Part shown: positions 48,695 through 58,900 of the stretch, piece by piece
Numbering within the stretch: the stretch's first letter is position 1
Layout: every line of letters starts with the position of its first letter
NCBI RefSeq assembly: GCF_900451175.1
Contig: NZ_UGJJ01000001.1
Span: 372,001 to 436,000, forward strand
Reading direction: 5' to 3'
Length of the DNA: 64,000 bases
DNA from: Kingella potus
GTDB lineage: Bacteria; Pseudomonadota; Gammaproteobacteria; Burkholderiales; Neisseriaceae
Program-made: the position numbers and the translations under genes
Notes under the pieces: model-generated
Database searches by the model: none
What the model saw: only the letters and a program-made list of their open reading frames with translations
Told to the model about the DNA's origin: nothing

Positions 48695-49906
48695 TCAGGT
48701 TCTCGGCCTGTTTTCCAAGTAGTTTAATGCCTTCATATACCGCTCGCGGACAAACTCCCGATTCACAATATAGGCATCGTCAACGGCAAGCCATGATTCA
48801 ACTATTTCCCGCAAATTAGGCTTGCCGTCTAAATACAGAATAACCAGACGTTCGAGAAAAAAATTGTATGTAAACAGCCCATTGCCAGCCTCATGTTCAA
48901 GATCTGTAACCGTGTTGTTTTCAAAAAAGCGGTCTACGTCCGCATAAGTATAGATCGGTGCCACTTCCGCCAGCTTCTTGTCCAAATAAGCCAAAAATGT
49001 TTCGACATCGCTTTCGATTTTGAATTGGCTTATGCCAGCATAGCAGGATCTCCATGAGTCGGATAAATAATAGCCGAGGTTTACCCCCCCCCCAGCAGCT
49101 AATTGTTTTATATTGTTTTTTTTATCGTAAGGATGGATATTGTCCAGCTCATACCAGTATATCTGTTCTGCCGTTTCGTCCGACAGATCCCAATACACCG
49201 ATATATTGTAAACACCGTCATTGTAGGTATCCCAGATGGAAACATAAACAATCTGCCAACCATGTTCGGTCGGCTTGGCATAAACCATCACATCCGGCTC
49301 GGGCTTGCGGCTTCTCTTATCATGGCCTTCGGGACGGTAGAACTGCGGGGCATATTCAAAGCCGTAACGCCCCATCAATTCGTCGGTCTTCGGGCGGAAG
49401 TATTTGTAGAAATCTTTGATGTTTTCCGGCAGGCCCCGGTTGGCGGCACGCCATTTTCTTTCGGCTGCCGCTTTTTCTTCCAGCTCGCGCTGGATGGCGG
49501 CAAAAAAGTCTTCCTCGGGAAAGCTGCGGCCGTCGGGCAGGAGCAGGCGGCCGTTGCTGTCGTACAGCACCAAGCCGAGATTGGGGGCGTAGTCATCCAG
49601 CAGCGGCATGATTTCATCGTAATGCTCGGACAGTTCGGCCAGGGCGTGGCCGCGCAGGTAGGCGGGCAGATCGGTTTCGATGCCGGCATAGCTTTGGCGG
49701 AAGCCTGCGCTTGCTTCTTTGGAACGGGCGGCCTTTGCGATGATGGCGGCCAGTTCGGCAAAGGGGCTGGGATCCGCACCGGCGGGCAGGGGCTTTTCCG
49801 CCCATTCGTCGGCAATCCGCTGCGCGGCAGACAGGCTCTCGGGCAGCATGGCGGCGGGATCGGGGAAGTGGGCGGGATACCAGAGGTAGACGGGGTTCAT
49901 GGACAT
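48695..49906 (-). CDS. Putative immunity protein adjacent to the giant toxin-like gene (in frame)
   Basis: This 403-residue copy begins 14 bases after the giant gene's stop, with AAAGGA upstream of its ATG, so it is the cognate downstream gene. Ten G (49084-49093) keep the frame through AAGGGVNLGYYL. N-terminal half shared with all copies, middle type YRPEGHDKRSRKPEPD, end type TYADVDRFFENN. It has no signal peptide or membrane helix. The immunity function is inferred from the toxin-then-small-gene order and the multi-copy family. Alternatives are a chaperone or an accessory effector. Confidence 0.75.
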   Translation of the reverse strand: MSMNPVYLWYPAHFPDPAAMLPESLSAAQRIADEWAEKPLPAGADPSPFAELAAIIAKAARSKEASAGFRQSYAGIETDLPAYLRGHALAELSEHYDEIMPLLDDYAPNLGLVLYDSNGRLLLPDGRSFPEEDFFAAIQRELEEKAAAERKWRAANRGLPENIKDFYKYFRPKTDELMGRYGFEYAPQFYRPEGHDKRSRKPEPDVMVYAKPTEHGWQIVYVSIWDTYNDGVYNISVYWDLSDETAEQIYWYELDNIHPYDKKNNIKQLAAGGGVNLGYYLSDSWRSCYAGISQFKIESDVETFLAYLDKKLAEVAPIYTYADVDRFFENNTVTDLEHEAGNGLFTYNFFLERLVILYLDGKPNLREIVESWLAVDDAYIVNREFVRERYMKALNYLENRPRT

Positions 49907-49920
49907 GGGGGGTTCCTTTC

Positions 49921-52900
49921 TTAGGGGTGGTTGGATTGGATGAGGTCTGCGAGGTGCAGGCGGATGCTGCTGCCTGTGCCTGCGATCAGTTGTTTGCCGC
50001 TGGCGGACAGCGGGCGGCGCGGCAGGGTTTCCCAGCCGCCGTGTGCGTTTAGAAGCCATTCGTAGCAGCGGGTGCGGCTGCCGCCGATAAGGGTCAGTTG
50101 CAGGCGGATGTGCTGCGGGGCGGCGGCGGGCAGGTGCAGGTGCAGGCGGCCGGTCTGCCAGCCGGCGAGGTCGGCTTGGCCGGTGTCGGCGACGGTGTGG
50201 CTGCGGCGGCCGTCGCTGAGCACGGAGCCGGCGGGCAGGCCGGAGAGCAGGATTTGCCGCCGGCGTTTGCGCGGCAGAAGCGGAACGGCCTGATGGCGGG
50301 CGATGAGGGCGATCAGGGCGGCGGCGGCCAGGACGAGCCAGCCGAGCTGCTGCCTGAGCGTCAGGCGGCCTGCATCTGCGGCCTGCTCCGCAGCGGGCGG
50401 GACGGATGCCGCGCCGCTGTCTGCGGGGAGGCCGGCGGCATGGATGGCGATCAGTTCGGGGCGGCCGCTGCCGATGAGGGGGATGCGGACGCTGCCCTGC
50501 CCCTGCCGGGCTTCGATTTGGTGCAGGCGTGTGCCGCCCTGATAGATTTTGAGCAGGAGGGGGGTGGCGGTGTCGTAGTCGAAATGGTAGTGGGCTTGCC
50601 CTCCTGCTTCGGTGTACAGGGTTTGTTCCCACAGCCATTGGCCGCCTGCGGTTTGGCCGCTTTGGGTCAGCAGGGTGAGGATGTCGCCCAGTACGGGGAT
50701 GGGGATGGCGGGGCTGCCGTCGGCGGGGGCGGGGTTGTTTTCAGACGGCCTCTGCGGAACGGCGGGCTTGTTGTCGGCAGGGGTCGGGCTGTTTTCAGAC
50801 GGCCTCTGCGGAACGGCGGGCTTGTTGTCGGCAGGGGCGGGGCTGTTTTCAGACGGCCTCTGCGGCGGGGTGCTGCCGCTGTCGGTGTGTATCGGCTGTT
50901 CGGGCAGGCTGGCGGACAGGCCGATGTTGCCGATGCGGATGCGGCTGTCTGCCGCGCCGAAGCCGAGCAGGTCGAAGGACAGCCAGACTCCGGCCGGGGC
51001 TTGGGCGGCGGTTTGCGCGGCCAGGTAGGACGAGAGGTCGAGATGGTAGCTGCGGCTGCCGTCGGGGTGGTAGATGCGGCGGATGTTGGGGGCGAGGCTT
51101 TCGCTGCCGTCGGCCTGGATGTTGAGCAGGCTGTCGCTGCGGCCGAGTCCGTTGGCAAACAGGGGGCGGCCGGTGGCGGCATCGAGCAGGGCGGCTTCGA
51201 AGGCATCGGGGGCGGTGTGGCCGCCGTTGGCGGACAGGCTGCCGCCTTCGAGGGTGAAGTGCAGGACTTTGTGCTGCGGATCCAGCCTGAATGCCTGCGA
51301 CAGGCGGCTGTGGCCGTCTGAATCTTCGTGCAGCCATGCGCTGCTTTGTTCGTAAACAATGCGGCCGCTGCGCTGCCATGCGTTTCGGGCTGTCTTGCCC
51401 GCCAGCGGGACGAAGGAGGTGTGCGCCGCTGCGGCGCGCCAATGGGGGCGGGCTGCTCCGGGCTGTGTCAGGGGGGCGGTGATGCGTTGTGTGCCGCCGT
51501 GGAAGGCCGAATCGCTCAGGCGCAGGCCGAGGGCGAGGGCATCGGGGGCGGCGGGCAGGCGGCGGATGCCTTGCGCCAGCCTTTCGTTCATGATGCTGTT
51601 TTCCATGCGGTTGTCGTTCAGGCCGAGGATGTGGCCGGTTTCGTGGATGAGGACGGTGAGCGCGTCGAGGCCGCGGGCGGCGGGGCTGCCGGCGGCGGCG
51701 CGGCCGTGGTGTCCGCGCATGGCGTATTCTTCGTGTGCCTCGGGGGTGGGGTCGACAAACCAGCCTGCTCCGGCGGCATCGGGCGAGAGCCAGATGGTGC
51801 CTTCGCCGTCGGTGTGCGCGGCGCGGCCGGCGGGCAGCTCTTGGAAGAGCAGCCTGATGCCGCTCAGGCGGCTTTCTGCGACACCCCATTGCCGCCAGTA
51901 GGCTTTGGCGGCTTCGAGCAGGGCGGGGAAGCTGCTTTCGCCGTCGAGCCAGATCAGGCCGCCGCCGGATCCGATCAGGGCGAGGATCGGGCGTTTCAGC
52001 CGGTCGTGGTCGAGCATGATGCGGCCGTCGGCCTTTTGGCCGCCGCTGCCTTTCAGGGCATCTTCTTTGCTGAGATAAACGCGCATTTCGAGACGGATGT
52101 CGGTTTCGAGATTGGGCAGTTTGTTGGCATCGAATGCACCCGCACCGGGTTGGCTTTTACTTTTAACAGCCGCATTCCGCTTGTTCAGTTCTTTCATTAA
52201 ATCTCCCCCTACCCTGCTGTTCTCACTAATCAGAATCTTGTATTTGCCGCTGGCGATTTTGGCGTACAGGTCTTTTTGGTTTTGGTTGAGCAGGTTGCGG
52301 TGGCGGAAGCTGCTGTTTAAGGCATCCTGGTGCGCCCAGGTGGATTTGGCTTCCACCAGTTGCAGGCTGATGCGGCCGTTTTGCTCGATGATGACGATGT
52401 TGTCCATGATGCCGCCGAGATCCAGCAGCCTGCCTGTTTCGCTGTCGACCAAGCGGTAGGGCACTTGGCTGTATACATTATCTGCGCCAAATTCTTGTTT
52501 CAGCGCGGCGGTTACGGCGGCTTCGTGGTCTTTGGACATGTTGTGCAGGGTATCGTACCACTGCTTGTCCAACTCGATTTCGCTGCCGTCGTTCAGACGT
52601 ACGCGGCCGTTTTTCAGGGTGGCGTTTTCGTCGAGCAGGCCGTGGGTTTTCAGCAGATCCAGGGTGTGCGCATCGGCGATGTGGCGGGCATCTTTGTCCA
52701 GCTTTTCCGTGGTTTTTTGAAATTTGGCCAGGCTGATGCCGCCTTTTTCTTTCAGGACTTCGCTAATCAGGCGGATTTCGTTCAGCTCCTGGGCAAGGTA
52801 GTTGGCAAAGGCATAGCGGTTTTTCAGGGCATCTTTGTGGATGTGGATTTGCAGGGTGCCGTTGCCGCGCCACAGGCTGTCGTAGGTGATCAGGCCGTCG

Positions 52901-55900
52901 CGGCTGTTGTGGTTTAGGATGTAGCTGGCGGGCGTTTGCGCCATTTGGGGATGGGGGCCGGGCATTTCGTCCGTTACGCGGATGAGCAGCAGCTTGCTTG
53001 TGCCGTCGGCATCGGTGAAGCGTACGGCCATGGCGTTTTGATCCACGTCGGCGGCCAATTCTTCGGACATGTATTTGCGCGCCTGCTCCGGCAGCGGGCC
53101 GTGATCTTCAAATTTCCAGCCGGATTCCAATCTGCCGTTTTGCTCGAATGCGGAGAATACGCCGTCTTCACGGGCATTGTTGATGGCTTCGGCAAGGTCT
53201 TTGGCCGGATGCAGCTCCCGATTAAACAGGGTTTTGAAGCGGGTGCTGAACGCTGTGCCACGGATGTGCAGGCCGTCTACCACCGGCCCCATGCGGTCGC
53301 CGAGGTAGCGGTAGGCGTAGCGTATTTTGTGGGCAAGGCTTTCGCCGGTGCGCAGTATGGCGTGCCGCAGGGCATTGGCGGCTTCGCGGGCGGCCATAGC
53401 CGACTGCATTATGCCCTCGGCCAGCTTGCGCTGCGTGTCGCTCATCCGCTGGCGCAATCCGGCCGCCTGCTCCAATTTTCCTTCGCTTCCCAAGCGCATG
53501 AGCGCGGCGCGGTCGGTGTGTATTTTGCTTCTGCCTGCTTTGAAGCCTATGGCCAGCGTCAGCATATTGAGGCTGGCTTTGGTGGCTCTTTGGGGATCGT
53601 GAAGGAAAGCCCCGTCCATAAAGGCAGAAGCAAATTCCTGCCCGGTTCCCCATGTAGCCTCAACCGGATTGAGCGATTTGAGCAGGTTGCCCGTGTCTTC
53701 AAGCAGCCGCTGCGGATCCTGATGGAACATATAGTCGCGGCCGGCATTGGAGAAATACAGCGGGTCGTTGCGCACTGCTTCGGCTATCGGGTCTTTGTCC
53801 AACTCGCCGTCTTCCCACAGGTCTTTAAACACTATGGGAATGGTTTGCTTCAGACGCGATTCTATGTCGAGGAAGGTCATGCCGACATCGTACAAACCCA
53901 GTGCGTTATCATCGATATAGCTCGCCAGGCCTGCAAGGTTGCGCGAGAAGCTGCTGCTGTGGTTGCCGTCGCCGTCGTAGGTGAGCTGGTTAAATTTGAG
54001 GTGCATCAGCCTGATCTGCCGGATATCCTCGGAAATATCGAGGCCGAGCTTTCTCTTTTCCGCAGCCAGCATGGTGCGCGTTGAAATCCTGCCTTGCAGC
54101 TCCAAGCGTTTGCTGAGGATGGCAAACGAATCGTTTTTATCCAGCCCGTATTCTTCATAGACATTAATCATGCTTTCCGGAGTTTGCTCTTCGGGCAATA
54201 CGATGTTGTCTGTGCGGCGCAGAACACGGATGTCGTTGATTTGGGCATCGTGGTTTTCAATGCCGTAAATCCAAAAAAATTCGTTGCTGCCGTTGGCGGT
54301 GGCATACCGGCCCGGCGTAAGCAGCGGAATCTGCTTTTGCGGCGCAGCCGGGCTGCCGTTTGCCGTGAGCAGCTTGGGTATCGCCACGCGGTCTATGGGC
54401 TTGGACTGGTTCCATTTCTGCGTTGCACCGGCAAAATCCTGCTCCGCCTGCGTCAGCAATGCCGCCGCATCCCACACCAGCAGGCTTTGGGATGAGCGCC
54501 ATATTTGTTTCTCCGGCAGGTATTCGTCGTTAAACCAGACGTTGGCCAGCAGTTTGCCGTCGGCCGTCATGGAAAGATGGCGGATCGCTCCGCCGTTGAT
54601 GGCGGAAGTGGCGCCGATATATTGCGGCTGCCCGAGGTAGCCGAACGGATCGCGAATCACGGCAATCTTGCCGCCAATCTGCCGACCCACACCGTAACGC
54701 CCTTCCGAAGTCCAGGATGGATCGTTGAATTTAAAGGCATAATCCGACACAAAGGCATAAAGCACATTGTCCAATACGGCCAGCACCATATCGGATGCCC
54801 GCTGCACATTCTGACGCATCAGGCGGGTGGAAAGGTCTTTGTCGTTGTCGGGATTCAGGCTGGTGCTGATTAAATCGGCACTGCCTGCCAGCTCTCCGGT
54901 GCGTTCGTCAAGGGCGGCACGGATGGCGGACACGCCTTTATTGCGGTCGGAAGCATGGGATACCAAAAACTCCCCGGGCAGCAGGCCGGCAATGATTTGA
55001 TCGGGGATGCGGCCCCGGTCGTGTGCTTCAAAAAAATCTGCATCCAGACGCAATACGCCGGACTCCATCTCACCTGCGGCATTAATCTGCATCAGATCCA
55101 GCACATAAACATCGCCTTTGGCCGCGTTGTTGTAACCGAATTGGTTGACCAGCCGCTCCCTCTCCTGTGAAGCTACCAAGCCGAGATAACGGTCGCCGCT
55201 CAGTGCCAAATCGCCGATACCGTGGGGCAAATCGGCAATGTGCCGCGAACGGATGACTTGCTCCGTTTCCAAATAGCCTTCTTCCATGGAATTAGCCATC
55301 AGACGGATCAATCTGCCGTTTTTGCCGGTTTCCGCAATATAAATCCAACTGCCGTGCATCATCATGGCCGAGATGTTGTCCGGACGGCTGCGCAATTCGA
55401 CCGTGTGGACAATAGATAAGGATTGGGTATCCAATACATAGATTTTGCCGGAGCCGCGCGGGCCGGCAATAAATGCCAGAGTGCCGTCGTGGCTGAAGAC
55501 TATCGGGTTGGTATAGCTGCCGTAAAAGCGTAATGCCTTGCCTTTTTCATCTGTTTTGACGGTGCGGACGGATTCCAGAGTGCCTACGGTTTGATCGGTG
55601 TTCGCGCCGGTGCGCACGATTTCCAGCCCGTAAGGCGTAACAATGATCGAGTCGGTAAAACGGTAAGCGTATGCGGGATCGGCCAGATCGCTGTATACGT
55701 AATCATCCGTGCTGCCGTCGTCGCCGTTGGTAAATACTTTGGCCCGGCGTTCCACATGGATAAAGTGCTGCGACAGGGCAATACCGGAATCCAAGGTAAT
55801 CCCTATCTCGTCATCACTCAAAACCTCCGGTGCGAACGAGGCGGTCAGCAAACCTTTTTCCAGCGGCTTTTCAATATCTTCCCAGCCGTTTTTTATGGTT

Positions 55901-58900
55901 TTGGATTCCAGCCGCACTTTGTAGTCAAACTGCCGGTAATCCGCACCCGAACGGAAATGGTTATTGACTTTCAAAGTCAGCTTCCGGGTGTTTGTATCGT
56001 AATGAATCCGGCTGATACTGATGCCGGAATCACGGACTCCGGCCGTCTCCGCTTCCGGCAGATTCAGCTCGAAACCGTTAAAAACGTCGGCAGTTTTGGG
56101 TAGGACTTTCTGATAAGTTCCGGCCACGGAATAAGCAAGCACACTGACGGGATCCGGCATTAAGGCAAACATGGCCACACCGGCCAATGCCATATGGGGA
56201 GAAACAGCCATAGCCATGGACGCACTCCGCACCCACATAGCCGACCAGTTGGTATCGCTTACTTTGACTGTGGCACTACCCGTTTTGTCGTCGTATTCGG
56301 ACAGGGTTACATAATAAGTCGAGCTGCCGCCGTTGATGCCGGAATACGGCGGGCTGGCAGTGCGGGCAATGCCGTCTTCGCCGATATAGCCGTTGTCCAC
56401 CAGCCACCATGTATCGTGCAGCCTGCCTTGTCCGTCCATAATCCGGCCTTTCTTCCAGAAATGGACTTCTTTGCCCGCCTGTACCTTCCCTCCCATCATG
56501 TCTTTGATGTTTAGAGCGAGCTGCAGCGGAATCTCGGCTTTGCCTTCGGTTTCGATGCGGAAGGCTCTCAGGCCGGTAAGCAATCCCTTGCCCGGCGGCG
56601 GCATACCCGTTTCGTCCAAACCAATCTGCCTGATGCTGACTTCCGTCCCTGCTTTCAGGCTGCCTGCGGCCACCATCATCCGGTTGCCGTGTCCGTCCTG
56701 CACAACCGTACCCTGCCCTTCTTGGATAACGGCTTTGCCCGTTACGGGTTCTTGGATATCCAGTATCAAATCGTATTGGCGGCCTTGGTTGATAACCGAT
56801 ACTTTGGCTTTGCCGACACGCTTGGCGGTAATCAGGCCGTCGGCACTGATGTTTGCCAAGCTGCTGTCGCTGATGTGATAGGTTGTGCCTTTGGCTGCGG
56901 CATCAATGCGGCTGCCGTCAGCCTCGCTCACTTTCAACTGCCTTTGCCCCGTTACGGGCAGGGCTATTGTCAGCGGGTAGACATCGAGTTCGATTCCTCC
57001 GCCGTCCGCCGCTGTGCCTTCCGTACCGACAGTGATGGCATTGATGCCTTCTATGCCGCGTGCCTTTACTTTGACGACGGTGGTGCCGTTTGCTTTGGCT
57101 TGGATGCTGCCGTGGCTGTCAATGGCGAGTATGCTTTCGTCTCCGGATTCAAAGCGTACATAGTCGGCGGGCAGGACGACTCCGGCTTGGTCTGCGAAGT
57201 CGCCGGTAATGCGAAGCTGTGTGTTTTGTCCTGCAGCAAGGCTGCTGATGCGGTCGATGTGGATGAGTACGAGTTTGGCATCGCTGACGGCAACAGCCAG
57301 CTCTACCGGCGCGCTGCGGCTGTAGCCGTCGTCGGCCTGTACGGTAACGGCGGCCTGGCCCGAATAGCCTTTTTCGGGCTTGAATACCAGGGTGCGGCCG
57401 TCTGAAAGCAGTTGCGCTTCTCCGTGGCGGCTGCCGAGGATGCGCCAAAAGACGCTGTCGCCTTCCCAATCGCGGGCGTTATCGTCCAAGCTGCCGCTTA
57501 CGGCCAAATCGGTATGGGTCCGTACAAAGGTGTCGCCGCTCTGTACTGCGGGAGCGAGATTGGCCCGGTAGCCGTATCCGGTATAGAGAATTTGGCGGTC
57601 GGCATTGTCGGTTTGGCCGTTGCCGTCCAAGTCGCCTGCGCGGGTATGCTTGGCAAATGCTTCTTCCCAAGCCGCACTGTCTTGCGCATCGGCTTTGCCG
57701 TCGCGGTTGAGGTCGGCTGCAACGGCAAGACTGATTTCCGCCCTGCCTTCGCCAAGCAGGGAAAACTGTTGCAGACCAGAACGGCTGATTTTGAGCAGGG
57801 TGGTGCGGATAGTGCCGTCGGTGTGGCTGCCTATCGCGTGTTCAGATCGGATACGGCTGTCTGGGCTGTGGCGTACGGCGATGATGATGCTGCCGGATGC
57901 ACCAGGTGTTTGCACGGTGGAGGCCAGTTCGCTTTCGCGTACGGCAAAGGTAAAACGCTGTTCTCCGTTCAGACGGCCTGACCATTGTCCGCCGCCGCTT
58001 ATCCATTGGGCAGCCGCACCGAGATAACGGCTGCCGTGGCCGAACAGCTCCCCGCCGTCGGTATAGCCATAGTGCGTGCCTAAGTTATCGGCATCCATGC
58101 TGCGGACAAGTTTCAGACGGCCTTGCATATCGTAGCGATAGACATAGGTTTCGCTGCGTCCGCTGTCGGCGGAGATGCCGCTGACGCGCTCTATGCGCCC
58201 CCGGCTGTCGCGCACAAATCCGATGCGCCGGTGCAGGCTGTCTCCCACAAGGGCAATGCCCGCATCGCTGACCAGCCATTGTCCGCCGTCGGCAAAGCGG
58301 ACGGCTTCCACTCTGCCATGACCATCCAAGCTGTATTGCGTGCCGTGCGGATCGGTCAGGGTGTAGCGTTCGGGCAGCCACGGCAGGCCGTTGTCGGCAT
58401 GATGCAGACGTTTGCCTTGACGTTGCAAGGCTGTATCTCCCGCAGCCAGCGTCCAGCCATTATCGCTGCCGAATACGGCTTTCAGACGGCCTGTGTCGTC
58501 GGCTTGGGCGTTAAGCGTGAAACGGAGCTGCCCTTGTTCCGGGGCAGCCTGCCCGGATACGGACGGCATGGCCAACCAGACGACGGCACCGTCATGCCAG
58601 GCGGCAGGCAGACCCTGGCTGTCGGTGCGGTCTTGGTCGTGGCTCAGCCGTGTGTCCAAACCGGCAAGCGACCAGTTGCCGAAATCGTACCCTCCTCCGG
58701 TTTGCAGGATACGGTCGAGTGCGAATGTGCGGCTGCCCAGCCGGAAAACGGCATCACTTGCGCTTTGTACGGCAGCCTTGTCCGCGCTATCGGCCATAAT
58801 CCGCGCGTAAATTTCGCTGCTGCGTCCGGCCAAATCGGTTGCACGCAGGCGCAGGCGGTAGATTCCGTTGGCAAATAACCGTGGATCAAATTCGGCCAAT

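Noticed and set aside
48695..50638. A 647-codon frame extending upstream of the immunity gene
   Set aside because: The extension is the wrong frame of the giant gene; the real start with ribosome-binding site is at 49906.
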